From Candidatus Nanopelagicales bacterium (lineage in GTDB: Bacteria; Actinomycetota; Actinomycetes; S36-B12), in assembly GCA_018609125.1 (NCBI GenBank), contig JABAYF010000003.1:72879-136878 (forward strand): a stretch of 64,000 bases of DNA. The letters are read 5' to 3'. The notes below the pieces were generated by a model. It was not told the DNA's origin. It searched no databases and saw nothing but the letters and a program-made list of their open reading frames with translations. Shown one piece after another: positions 26,146 through 34,578 of the stretch. Positions within the stretch are counted from its first letter, which is position 1. Each line of letters begins with the position of its first letter. Both the position numbers and the translations under genes were made by a program.

Positions 26146-26865
26146 TTAACCTGGGACTGCTTCGCCATCCAGCGCCGCATTCGTAGAATCGGCCTTCAAC
26201 TGTTTGGCCCTGGTGGCGTACATGTCCACGTATTCCTGGCTCGACAGTTCCATCAGGGTATACACAACCTCGTCGGTGATCGACCGAAGAATGTACCGGT
26301 CACTTTCCATGCCTTCATACCTGGAGAAGTCCAAAATGGGGCCGAACCGGATACCCACGCGCCCAAGGCGTGGGCGAACTTTGCCGGGCGGCTGAATCTC
26401 ATATGTGCCCACCATCGCTACCGGGATCACCGGGGCGGGAGCCTCCAGAGCCATACGCGCGACCCCAACGCGTCCGCGGTACAGCCGTCCATCGACGGTG
26501 CGGGTGCCTTCGGGGTAAATCCCGAGCAATTGACGATCGCGCAGCATGCGCACTCCGGTGGCGATCGCCGCTTCAGCCGCGCGACCGCTGGACCGGTCGA
26601 TGGGCACCTGTCCCACCCCGGCAAAAAATGCCTTGGTGAGCAGGCCCTTGATGCCGCGCCCGTTGAAGTAATCGCTCTTGGTCAAGAAAGTGATCCGCCG
26701 CCGAGTCATCAATGGGAGAAAGAAAGAATCGGAGAAAGACAGATGATTGCTCGCCACGATGGCAGAACCGCGGCGAGGCAGCACGTCCATGCCCTCAGTC
26801 CATGGCCGAAACAGCACGCGCAGCCACGGACCGACCACAATCACCTTCAATACCCAGTACAGCAC
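26146..26865 (-). CDS. plsC: 1-acyl-sn-glycerol-3-phosphate acyltransferase (PlsC family)
   Basis: Membrane-associated acyltransferase acylating lysophosphatidate or a related lipid. The 239-residue protein has the HX4D catalytic motif NHLSFSD and the acceptor-binding YPEGTRTVDG, with VIPVAMVGTYEI following. An N-terminal hydrophobic helix (VLYWVLKVIVVGPWL) anchors it. The GTG at 26865 is chosen because TAGGCT lies 7 nt upstream; longer in-frame starts run into the divergent esterase gene. The position matches mycobacterial Rv2182c. The acyl donor and the exact lysolipid are not known. Confidence 0.88.
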   Translation of the reverse strand: MLYWVLKVIVVGPWLRVLFRPWTEGMDVLPRRGSAIVASNHLSFSDSFFLPLMTRRRITFLTKSDYFNGRGIKGLLTKAFFAGVGQVPIDRSSGRAAEAAIATGVRMLRDRQLLGIYPEGTRTVDGRLYRGRVGVARMALEAPAPVIPVAMVGTYEIQPPGKVRPRLGRVGIRFGPILDFSRYEGMESDRYILRSITDEVVYTLMELSSQEYVDMYATRAKQLKADSTNAALDGEAVPG

Positions 26866-26872
26866 CCGACAT

Positions 26873-26878
26873 AGCCTA
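26873..26878 (-). promoter_or_regulatory. -10 hexamer of plsC (leaderless)
   Basis: TAGGCT on the minus strand, 7 nt before the plsC GTG. It sits in the 67-base divergent gap with the esterase gene, which by contrast has an AAGGAG ribosome site. Confidence 0.5.
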
Positions 26879-26932
26879 GGCCGTGTGGCACTATCTAGAC
26901 CATCGACACCGTGGTGCGCTAAGGAGATCGTT

Positions 26933-27706
26933 ATGCCGCTGATGCCTGGAGCCGAACCACTGGCTATCGACAGCACTCACCCCGAGTACGGCCGAGTGGG
27001 GGTGCTGCTCCTGCACGGCTTCACCGGCTCACCCAAATCCATGAAGCCATGGGGGCAGTATCTGGCTGATGCCGGCTACACCGTGCGCGTGCCTCGCCTC
27101 CCCGGCCATGGCACCCGATGGCAGGAAATGAACATCACCACCTGGCAGGACTGGTACGCCGAGGCCGACCGGTCTCTGCGCGAACTTAATACGCTGTGCG
27201 ACACCGTATTTGTTATGGGCTTATCCATGGGAGGGTCGCTCACTCTGCGACTGGCCGAGGCCAAGGGCGATGAGATCGCCGGCATCGTGCTTGTCAATGC
27301 TGCCGTCCATTCCCAGCGACCCGATCGTTTCATTCTCCCTCTGGTCAAGCACCTCGTTAGTGCCTTTCCCGGCATCTCTAACGACATCAAGAAGCCTGAC
27401 CAAGACGAGGGCGCCTACGACAAGATTCCGCTCAAGGCGGCCCACTCCCTGACCAAGCTATGGGCAAAGGTCAAAACCGATATCGCCAAGGTCACCCAGC
27501 CAACGCTGCTGTTTCGTAGCGCCGAGGACCATGTTGTGGAAGCCTCGAATGCGGCCTGGATTCTGGCGAACGTGAACTCTGAAGATGTCACCGAGGTTGT
27601 CTTGCTGAACTCTTTCCACGTTGCCACCCTCGACAACGATGCCCCCGAAATCTTCTCCCGAAGTCTTCAGTTCCTCAGAGGGCACACCACATCTGAAGGC
27701 GCGTGA
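26933..27706 (+). CDS. Carboxylesterase/monoacylglycerol lipase, alpha/beta-hydrolase
   Basis: A 257-residue serine hydrolase resembling Est30-type carboxylesterases and monoacylglycerol lipases. LLLHGFTGSPKSM forms the oxyanion region, GLSMGGS is the nucleophile elbow, and a late Asp in SAEDHVVEASNA and His in NSFHVATLDND complete the triad. AAGGAG lies 6 nt before the ATG at 26933, which overrides longer in-frame starts. It diverges from plsC and is followed 9 bases later by a conserved unknown, likely in one operon. A lipid-ester substrate is probable but not shown. Confidence 0.87.
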   Translation: MPLMPGAEPLAIDSTHPEYGRVGVLLLHGFTGSPKSMKPWGQYLADAGYTVRVPRLPGHGTRWQEMNITTWQDWYAEADRSLRELNTLCDTVFVMGLSMGGSLTLRLAEAKGDEIAGIVLVNAAVHSQRPDRFILPLVKHLVSAFPGISNDIKKPDQDEGAYDKIPLKAAHSLTKLWAKVKTDIAKVTQPTLLFRSAEDHVVEASNAAWILANVNSEDVTEVVLLNSFHVATLDNDAPEIFSRSLQFLRGHTTSEGA

Positions 27707-27715
27707 CCGTACGCC

Positions 27716-28507
27716 GTGACAACCACGACACACAGCAACGAACTGCCGGCTCGATCCTTCGTGCCACTGGTCGACGTGGATCCGCCTCTGGTGGAGTCGG
27801 TCATGGAGATGCTCACCGACGAACACATAGCCGCCTATGCGCAGCCATATTCAGGCGAAATCGGCCCCTACCGTGATGTGCGCTCACCTGATCGGCCCAC
27901 AAGTCGCATCTACGTGGATCGCACTCGACTGCATGTAGCCCGGGCCATCATCGCTTCGCGACTACCCAGCCTCCAAGCTGGCCTACTCGCTGATGCCGCT
28001 GCCCGCGCCGATGCCGAACATATGGAGCGCCTGTCCGCTGAACAGGTGGACACCGCATGGGACGAACTTGTCACGTCTCTGACCGATGATGGCGATTCCG
28101 GCAGCAAAATAGATCCGTGGCCCACACCAGATAAGGGCGGATCAGGGCTGTCTCAACGACTTATCCGACAGCACGACGCGCCAGAGGACAACGCAGAAGT
28201 CCCGGAGGCAAAACCCTTTGTCCCGAACGTCGTTTTCGGCCCCCGCGACTACGAACCGCGCGAGGAAACACCGGAAAGGTTTACACCACCAGAGCCCCCG
28301 CCGCTACCTCGGCCACGAACCGCCGTAGATCGCTTCGCCTGGGGCGCGACGATCGGTGGCCCCATCGTCGTGGTGATTAATCACGCGGTCGGACTCAGTC
28401 CAACGGTCGGTGGTGTGGGCATGGCGGCCTTCGCCGCCGGCTTCATCACTCTCGTTGCCCGCATGCGCCATGACCGTGATGGCAACGACGACGGAGCAGT
28501 GGTTTAG
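27716..28507 (+). CDS. Unrecognised protein with C-terminal membrane segments
   Basis: I do not recognise this 263-residue protein. It opens with FVPLVDVDPPLVESVMEML, then an alanine-rich helical region (about residues 80-120), an acidic low-complexity stretch, and the proline-rich PPEPPPLPRPRT near residue 200. Two closely spaced hydrophobic helices follow (about residues 210-250) before an acidic tail. This layout of soluble domain, proline hinge and paired C-terminal helices resembles small actinobacterial proteins with no assigned function. The GTG start is 9 bases after the esterase stop, so the pair may be co-expressed. Confidence 0.75.
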   Translation: MTTTTHSNELPARSFVPLVDVDPPLVESVMEMLTDEHIAAYAQPYSGEIGPYRDVRSPDRPTSRIYVDRTRLHVARAIIASRLPSLQAGLLADAAARADAEHMERLSAEQVDTAWDELVTSLTDDGDSGSKIDPWPTPDKGGSGLSQRLIRQHDAPEDNAEVPEAKPFVPNVVFGPRDYEPREETPERFTPPEPPPLPRPRTAVDRFAWGATIGGPIVVVINHAVGLSPTVGGVGMAAFAAGFITLVARMRHDRDGNDDGAVV

Positions 28508-28529
28508 CGCTACTGGCTCCGTGTGGTGC

Positions 28530-29483
28530 CTAGTTGGGCAGCCGCGCTAAGTCCGCCGCCCCCACCAACCCAGCCTCGTTACCGAGACTGGCAGAAATTA
28601 CAGGTGGGATGAGCCGATCGGTGCCGCCGATGACTTTTGCGCTCAGGGTCGATCGCGCACTCATCAACAGCAGGTCACCGGCCTCGGATACTCCACCGCC
28701 GATAATGAATGCCTGCGGATCGATAATCGCCGACAGATCGGCGAGCCCTCGGCCAAGCCAGGTACCAATCGTTTCGAATGCCTGCCGGGCCACGAGATCA
28801 CCCGCCCTCGCAGCCTCCATCACATGGCGGCCCTGGACCCCTTCGGGCGTGCCATCACCAAGTGCGAGCAGGATCGAAGCATCCTGACGCCGCTCGCCAG
28901 CAAGTTCGCGCGCCTCACGAACCAGCGCATGTCCGCTGGCGTACTGCTCCCAGCAGCCACGTCGTCCACAGCCACAGGGTCGTCCCTCGGGAATCACGTT
29001 CATATGTCCGATCTCGGCCGCACCGCCGTGAGCTCCACGCCGCAAGGCACCGCGCAAAATCAGACCGCCACCGATCCCGGTGCCCACGGTCACGACCACA
29101 ACATCGTTGAGCTCACGACCAGCACCGAACACGAACTCTCCCCACGCCGCGGCATTGCCGTCGTTTTCCACCACCGTGCGAAGTCCGGTAGCTGCGGTCA
29201 CATCAGCGCCTAGCGGTTGCTGCATCCAGCCCAGATTCGGCGCGGTGATAACACGCGTCCGATCGAAATCCACGAGTGCGGCTACGCCTAGTCCGACAGA
29301 ATGAATTTCACCGACGGTGCGCTCGCGAAGGCGTTGGACCACACCAATAATGGTCGCAGTCGCTGCCATCGGGTCTTGACGTGGACTCGCAACGCGTTCA
29401 GTGTCGAGGATTCGGCCGTCATCGGTGACGACACCGCCCAAGATCTTGGTGCCGCCGATGTCAACACCGATACGCAGGCTCAT
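28530..29483 (-). CDS. glkA: Glucokinase, ROK family
   Basis: Phosphorylates glucose at the entry to glycolysis. The 317-residue protein has the ATP-phosphate motif DIGGTKILGGVV (residues 7-18), VENDGNAAAWGE with the catalytic Asp, and the ROK zinc motif CGCGRRGCWEQ. No N-terminal helix-turn-helix is present, so it is an enzyme rather than a ROK repressor. In Streptomyces the glucokinase of this family, GlkA, mediates carbon catabolite control; whether that applies here is unknown. The ATG at 29483 is preferred over the GTG four codons upstream by comparison with the family. It lies downstream of two SRPBCC genes on the same strand. Confidence 0.9.
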   Translation of the reverse strand: MSLRIGVDIGGTKILGGVVTDDGRILDTERVASPRQDPMAATATIIGVVQRLRERTVGEIHSVGLGVAALVDFDRTRVITAPNLGWMQQPLGADVTAATGLRTVVENDGNAAAWGEFVFGAGRELNDVVVVTVGTGIGGGLILRGALRRGAHGGAAEIGHMNVIPEGRPCGCGRRGCWEQYASGHALVREARELAGERRQDASILLALGDGTPEGVQGRHVMEAARAGDLVARQAFETIGTWLGRGLADLSAIIDPQAFIIGGGVSEAGDLLLMSARSTLSAKVIGGTDRLIPPVISASLGNEAGLVGAADLARLPN

Positions 29484-29505
29484 CGGGACGCACACCGATT
29501 CGTGA

Positions 29506-29949
29506 TCAACTTTGTGCCCGCGCCTTCAAGCCCTTAAGGGCCGAGTCAACGATCACCTTTTCTGCCTTCCGCTTAATCATGCCGATCATGGGCATCTTAA
29601 CGTCGACGGCGAGTCGATAGTTGACCTGCGTTTGCCCGTTGGCGAGAGGGGTGAGCACATAACTTCCATCCATCGCGCGCAAAAACTCTGCCGTGGTCAA
29701 CTGCCAGTGAACGGCCAGGTCCCCGTCCCACGTGTAGTGCAGTTCATAGGTGTCCTTGATGGGCCCAGATGCCAGATTGAACCGAGCCGTCAACGGCCGG
29801 CCACCGTCTTCGGGGTCTTCTGCCGTGAGCACCGTCACCGCGGTGATGCCCTCACTCCACTCCGGATACGTCTCAAGATCGGCGATCACCGCCATGATGC
29901 GTCCTACTGGCGCGTCAACGACGATAGAAGACTCAGTCTGATCAGCCAC
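29506..29949 (-). CDS. SRPBCC (START-like) protein
   Basis: A 147-residue protein with the helix-grip fold that encloses hydrophobic ligands. SSIVVDAPVGRIMAVIADLETYPEWSEG is the typical opening strand and helix of polyketide-cyclase/Coq10-like proteins. LNGQ-like YRLAVDVKMPMIGMIKRKAEKVIVDSAL forms the closing long helix. It lies between another SRPBCC gene and glucokinase, as in mycobacterial Rv2185c. No ligand can be named. The GTG start follows the upstream stop by 10 bases. Confidence 0.82.
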   Translation of the reverse strand: MADQTESSIVVDAPVGRIMAVIADLETYPEWSEGITAVTVLTAEDPEDGGRPLTARFNLASGPIKDTYELHYTWDGDLAVHWQLTTAEFLRAMDGSYVLTPLANGQTQVNYRLAVDVKMPMIGMIKRKAEKVIVDSALKGLKARAQS

Positions 29950-29959
29950 GTGGTGAACC

Positions 29960-30367
29960 CTAACGCTGACCGGCTCTGCGCTGACCCTCTAGTTCGTCCT
30001 TCAAAGCCCACACCGCCTGCTTCCAGGCCAGCGCGTGCCTTCGACGTAGGCGATCAACCTCACGACGTCCACGCGATGATTCAGGAATAATGCGCACTTG
30101 GGTAACAGATCCCGGTGTCGTGGGATCGGCTCGCAGGTAGTAATGCACTATGACTCCGTCATTGATCGGTTCTAGCCATATTTCGCTACTACCGACCAGT
30201 TCTCCGGTCACCGTCCACCGAATTCCCTCATCAGCGCGGTCCATGAACACCGAGAGTTGCAAACCGGGCCACCAGGTACGCCATCGCTGCGGATCCCCCA
30301 CGACCGCGGCAACCGTGTGCGGTGAGACCACCACGAAGGTCTCGTCGACCAGGTCCACCGAGGGCAT
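29960..30367 (-). CDS. SRPBCC-like protein
   Basis: A second START-like protein, 135 residues. DETFVVVSPHTVAAVVGDPQRWRTWWPG gives the opening strand and helix, and a long basic C-terminal helix (SRGRREVDRLRRRHALAWKQAVWALKDEL region) closes the fold. It diverges from the acyl-CoA ligase gene. TATCCT lies 7 nt before the ATG. Pairing with another SRPBCC gene and a fatty-acid ligase hints at lipid handling, but that rests only on position. Confidence 0.75.
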   Translation of the reverse strand: MPSVDLVDETFVVVSPHTVAAVVGDPQRWRTWWPGLQLSVFMDRADEGIRWTVTGELVGSSEIWLEPINDGVIVHYYLRADPTTPGSVTQVRIIPESSRGRREVDRLRRRHALAWKQAVWALKDELEGQRRAGQR

Positions 30368-30374
30368 GGGGCCA

Positions 30375-30380
30375 AGGATA
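30375..30380 (-). promoter_or_regulatory. -10 hexamer of the SRPBCC gene at 30367 (leaderless)
   Basis: TATCCT on the minus strand, 7 nt before the ATG. Confidence 0.5.
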
Positions 30381-30480
30381 ACCAGACCGAGTGCGCCAAT
30401 CAGGCTGCCTGGGCTCTGCCAATCGCGTAACGTCTAGCCGACCGGGTCACCACGGCCCAGTTTTAAGAGGAGGTCCGCAG

Positions 30481-32277
30481 ATGAAGACCGAGTTCGCTGT
30501 TCCTGCGATCGTGCCAGCAGCAGAGTCAGGAAGCCTGGCCGATCACATCGTTGAAAACGCGGAGCAGGCCGGCAACCACGTTGTGATGTCGCGCATGATC
30601 AACGGGACCTGGGCGTCAGTGACAGCGAGGGAGTTTCTCGCTGAGGTCAAGGGCGTAGCCAAGGGCCTGATTGCCTCCGGCGTTGAGCCTGGCCAACGGG
30701 TAGCGATTATGTCGCGCACCCGGTATGACTGGACCGTTGCCGACTACGCCATCTGGTACGCCGGCGGGGTCGGTGTACCCGTCTATGAAACCTCCTCCGC
30801 TGAGCAGGTCGAATGGATCATCAGCGACTCCAACGCCGTCGCGGTGTTCTTGGAAAGCGCAAAAAACAAGGCTGTCTTCGAAGAGGTCGCCGATCGCGTA
30901 CCCGACTGCACCCGGCAGTGGATCTTTGATGATGGGGCACTGGCCACGTTAACCGCCGCTGGCGTTGGTGTGAGCGATGAAGACCTCGAGCGAGCCCGCG
31001 CGACGGTTAACCCTCAATCACTCGCGACCATCATCTACACCTCCGGTACAACCGGTCGCCCCAAGGGCTGCATGCTCACCCACCGCAACTTCATGTTCGA
31101 GGTCGACAACATCGTCCAAGGCATGCCTGAACTCTTCATGCACAAGGGCGCATCCACCCTGCTCTTCCTTCCACTCGCCCATGTCTTCGGCCGCATCATC
31201 CAACTCGGCGCGGTTCGAGCACGGGTGCGGCTCGGTCACGCCCCCGATGTCAAGAATTTGCTGGCCGACCTGCAGTCTTTCCAACCCACCTTCCTGCTCG
31301 CTGTGCCGCGCGTGTTCGAAAAGGTGTTCAACTCAGCTCAGCAAAAGGCCACGGCTGAAGGGAAAGGCAATATTTTCAATACAGCAGCGCAAACCGCCAT
31401 TGACTACAGCAAGTCCTTGGACTCTGGCGGTGCCGGCCTAGTCCTAAAGCTCAAGCACAAACTTTTCGACCGGTTGGTCTACGGAAAATTGCGCGCGGCC
31501 ATGGGTGGCCAAATCGCCTGGGCTGTATCAGGTGGTGCACCCCTGGGGGAACGACTCGGGCACTTCTTCCGCGGCATCGGAATCACGATTCTCGAAGGCT
31601 ACGGCCTGACCGAAACCAGTGCCGCAACAACGGTCAACCGACCCAACGCATTGCGCATTGGCACCGTAGGACAACCCTTCCCCGGCGCCAAGGTCAAGGT
31701 GGCTGCCGATGGCGAACTACTTCTCGCGGGTGATCAGATTTTCGCCGGCTACTGGAACAACCCCACGGCAACCGCGGAGGCCATCGAGCCCGACGGCTGG
31801 TTCCATTCCGGTGACATCGGCGAAATTGATGACGGTGGCTTCCTTCGCATCACCGGGCGCAAGAAGGAACTCATCGTCACCGCCGGTGGCAAAAATGTTG
31901 CCCCGGCCGTGCTCGAAGATCGCTTGCGAGCCAACTACCTCATCAGCCAGTGCATGGTGGTCGGAGATGCACAGCCCTTTATTGCCGCGCTGGTCACGAT
32001 TGATCCAGAATCCTTCCCAGCCTGGCTCAAGCAGGCCGATAAGCCAGCCACGCTCACCATCGCCGATGCGGTGACCGACCCCGACCTCGTCGCGTTTGTG
32101 CAAGGGGCGGTCGACGAGGCGAACAAGGCGGTCTCTCACGCCGAGGCAATCAAGAAGTTCCACATCCTCACCGAGGATTGGACCGAAGAGGGCGGGCAGC
32201 TCACGCCATCGATGAAACTGAAGCGCAACGTGGTCATGAAGGACTTCGCGGCACAGGTTGATGCACTGTACTCATGA
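30481..32277 (+). CDS. fadD15: Long-chain fatty acid-CoA ligase (FadD15 type)
   Basis: AMP-forming acyl-CoA synthetase of 598 residues. The P-loop YTSGTTGRPKGCM lies near residues 185-197. GYGLTETSA, the DGWFHSGDIGEID block and TGRKKELIVTAGGKNVAP are the classical adenylate-forming motifs; the last contains the domain hinge. AGGAGG lies 7 nt before the ATG at 30481, so the longer upstream frame is not used. It matches the position of mycobacterial fadD15. Chain length is inferred from the large family size and the bacterial long-chain signature. Confidence 0.92.
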   Translation: MKTEFAVPAIVPAAESGSLADHIVENAEQAGNHVVMSRMINGTWASVTAREFLAEVKGVAKGLIASGVEPGQRVAIMSRTRYDWTVADYAIWYAGGVGVPVYETSSAEQVEWIISDSNAVAVFLESAKNKAVFEEVADRVPDCTRQWIFDDGALATLTAAGVGVSDEDLERARATVNPQSLATIIYTSGTTGRPKGCMLTHRNFMFEVDNIVQGMPELFMHKGASTLLFLPLAHVFGRIIQLGAVRARVRLGHAPDVKNLLADLQSFQPTFLLAVPRVFEKVFNSAQQKATAEGKGNIFNTAAQTAIDYSKSLDSGGAGLVLKLKHKLFDRLVYGKLRAAMGGQIAWAVSGGAPLGERLGHFFRGIGITILEGYGLTETSAATTVNRPNALRIGTVGQPFPGAKVKVAADGELLLAGDQIFAGYWNNPTATAEAIEPDGWFHSGDIGEIDDGGFLRITGRKKELIVTAGGKNVAPAVLEDRLRANYLISQCMVVGDAQPFIAALVTIDPESFPAWLKQADKPATLTIADAVTDPDLVAFVQGAVDEANKAVSHAEAIKKFHILTEDWTEEGGQLTPSMKLKRNVVMKDFAAQVDALYS

Positions 32278-32289
32278 CATGATCGGCCG

Positions 32290-33915
32290 GTGAGTTCACC
32301 TCTGCCGGTCGTCACCAGGGCCCCGCGCCATGCTGTAGAGCTGGTCACGCGGGGCCTTGGTGTTGCCGGATGTGTTGGCATTGCCGTTTTCAGCGCCAAC
32401 CTCGGCGCCACCGCCTGGCAGGTTTTCGCGGTAGCGCTGCTGGCCGTGGCCGCGAGTATTCCTCTCCCGCGCGCCTGGATGCGTTACGCGGGTCTATTTC
32501 TCGAGGCCCTGCTGATCGCGGTGATTGTGGTCGCGTCCCCGGCCGGGCTGCGCCCGAGCCTGGTTTATCTCGTCGTCCCCCCGATCATTGCTGGGTTCAG
32601 CATCGGCATCGTGGGGGTAGCCGTCACCATCACCACGATTGCACTGGTCCTTGGCGTGGGTACTGTGCTCACCCAGGAAGCCGCCCTACCTTTGCCGGTA
32701 GTAGAGGTGAGCGTGTGGCTTGCCGCGGCGGTGACTCTTGGTTTGGCAACAGTTTTGGCCCGTCATCTGCAAAACCGACTGGTACCCATTGATCCCGGGT
32801 ATGCCACGGCGAGAGCACTGCTGTCGTCGTTGCGCGATGTGGCACGGATATTGCCGGAAGGCTTAGAAGAATCAGTCTTGGCGCGGGGAACCCTGGCTCA
32901 GGTGGCCCAGATCCTCCCTCTTCAACGTGCCGGGGTGTTCATGTTTGCTCCGTCCGGATCACTGGTGGAAGTCGCGCACACCCCTGAGGATGCACCGGCA
33001 CTACGGCCCAGACCAGACCGAGATATCTGGGCCCAAGCCTTTGATCTGGGATCAGCAGTTCAACGTCTCGGCCAATTGGACGGACTTGAACTCGGCACCG
33101 ATCATGCCTGTGCGGTGATTCCGCTACGACTAGACGGTCAACTCATCGGTGCGGTAGCTATTGAGCGTACCGGTGGACTCTGGTCGATAGATGAACTGAA
33201 TCAAACTCAGGAGGCCCTAGACGCGGCTGCTCTTCGACTTGATGCAGCACGGATGTTCGAAGATATCCGCGATCTGGCTACTTTGGCTGAGCGCCAACGT
33301 CTTTCGCGCGAGATTCACGACGGCATCGCCCAACAGGTTGCCGGGCTCGGCATGATCGTTGAGGATATTTCCCAACGCACCCAAGAACCGCAGACCGCAA
33401 CCGATCTCGCCCGTGTGCGCGAACTGTTAACGACCATGGTCACCGAACTACGGTTATCAATTTTCGACCTGCGTGTCGAATCCGGTCACGGCATCGCGGA
33501 TGCGCTCGCGGCTTTCGTGCGCCAGGCCGGCACCGAATCGGGTCTCACCGTGCACCTGGTGCTCGACGAAGACCCCGCCACGATGCCAGTGGGGGTAGGA
33601 CCCCAACTGCTGCGTATCGCCCAGGAAGCAGTCACCAACGCCCACCGACACGGCAACGGTCACACCCTGTGGGTCACTTACCGCGCCAGTCCCGAGGAAA
33701 TTTTCCTCAGGGTGGCCGATGACGGTGTCGGTGTCGGGTCATCAACGGGTCGCAGCGATAGTTTCGGGCTCATGATCATGCGGGAACGCGCGGCAAACAT
33801 CGGTGCCACGCTCAGCGTCCGACAGCGAGCCCAAGGCGGCACGGTGGTTGACCTGTCCATGGAGCCTCGCCACGTGCACACGCCGACCCCACGCATGCCA
33901 CAGAGTGATCAATGA
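32290..33915 (+). CDS. Sensor histidine kinase, NarL/DegS type with GAF domain
   Basis: Membrane sensor of 541 residues. The first 165 residues contain about six hydrophobic segments; a GAF-like domain follows (about residues 190-320, with RAGVFMFAPSGSLVEV and IPLRLDGQLIGAVAIE). The HisKA_3 dimerisation helix holds the phospho-acceptor His343 in SREIHDGIAQQ. The ATPase domain has the N-box QEAVTNAHRHG, G1 VADDGVGVG and G2 FGLMIMRERA. It overlaps the response regulator gene by ATGA, so they form a two-component pair. The signal is unknown; the intramembrane region and GAF domain suggest membrane or small-molecule sensing. Confidence 0.92.
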   Translation: MSSPLPVVTRAPRHAVELVTRGLGVAGCVGIAVFSANLGATAWQVFAVALLAVAASIPLPRAWMRYAGLFLEALLIAVIVVASPAGLRPSLVYLVVPPIIAGFSIGIVGVAVTITTIALVLGVGTVLTQEAALPLPVVEVSVWLAAAVTLGLATVLARHLQNRLVPIDPGYATARALLSSLRDVARILPEGLEESVLARGTLAQVAQILPLQRAGVFMFAPSGSLVEVAHTPEDAPALRPRPDRDIWAQAFDLGSAVQRLGQLDGLELGTDHACAVIPLRLDGQLIGAVAIERTGGLWSIDELNQTQEALDAAALRLDAARMFEDIRDLATLAERQRLSREIHDGIAQQVAGLGMIVEDISQRTQEPQTATDLARVRELLTTMVTELRLSIFDLRVESGHGIADALAAFVRQAGTESGLTVHLVLDEDPATMPVGVGPQLLRIAQEAVTNAHRHGNGHTLWVTYRASPEEIFLRVADDGVGVGSSTGRSDSFGLMIMRERAANIGATLSVRQRAQGGTVVDLSMEPRHVHTPTPRMPQSDQ

Positions 33916-34553
33916 CGATTACCGTTGTCCTCGTCGATGACCACGAGGTGATCCGCGAGGGTATGCGCCGGGCACTGGAGCGCGAAGTCGATATCGACGT
34001 CATCGGCGAAGCGGCCACTCTGGGTGCGGCTGATGCTTTGCTTGCGCACGTTCTACCCACCGTTTTCGTCGTGGATATCCGTCTGCCCGATGGCAACGGC
34101 CTTGACTTTATTCGGCGGGCCCGCGCCCATTCCAGCGAACTCGGACTGGTGGTCTTGACCATGTACCCGGGCGACGAACCTCTGCTAGGAGCACTCGAAG
34201 CCGGTGCGAGCGCTTTCGTGCCCAAGGACGCACCGACTGCAGAAATGGTTGCCGCGGTCCGGCACGCGGCTGCTGCGCCCGGAACCTTTTCTGCCGCAGA
34301 TCTCGCCCAGGCCGTGCAGCGGCGACTGGATCCCCAACGCACGACCCTGTCACCGCGTGAAGACGAGGTGCTGCGTTTGCTAGCGGACGGCTTGAGCGTG
34401 TCGGCCATCTCGCGGCGACTCTACATTTCTGACTCCACTACTAAGACCCACATCTCCAAGCTTTATACCAAGCTGGGTGCGGGCAACCGCGCTCAAGCGC
34501 TCATGACCGCGATGGCCCAGGGCCTCCTTAGCCCACCAGAAACCATCGGCTAG
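33912..34553 (+). CDS. Response regulator, NarL/LuxR family
   Basis: A 213-residue DNA-binding regulator. The receiver domain has the acidic pair Asp9-Asp10 in LVDDHE, the phospho-acceptor Asp55 in VVDIRLPDG, and Lys105-region FVPKDAP. A linker leads to the LuxR-type helix-turn-helix: LSPREDEVLRLLADGLS, then ISDSTTKTHISKLYTKLGAGNR. It is translationally coupled to the adjacent kinase. Target genes are not evident; the following gene starts with its own promoter. Confidence 0.94.
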   Translation: MTITVVLVDDHEVIREGMRRALEREVDIDVIGEAATLGAADALLAHVLPTVFVVDIRLPDGNGLDFIRRARAHSSELGLVVLTMYPGDEPLLGALEAGASAFVPKDAPTAEMVAAVRHAAAAPGTFSAADLAQAVQRRLDPQRTTLSPREDEVLRLLADGLSVSAISRRLYISDSTTKTHISKLYTKLGAGNRAQALMTAMAQGLLSPPETIG

Positions 34554-34566
34554 CAGCGGCCAAGGA

Positions 34567-34572
34567 TAGGCT
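34567..34572 (+). promoter_or_regulatory. -10 hexamer of the GT87-like gene (leaderless)
   Basis: TAGGCT lies 6 nt before the GTG at 34579. Confidence 0.55.
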
Positions 34573-34578
34573 GCACCC

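Noticed and set aside
26038-26874. 278-codon plus-strand frame opposite plsC
   Set aside because: It overlaps the end of glpK and all of plsC, whose catalytic motifs are intact. The frame is a shadow.
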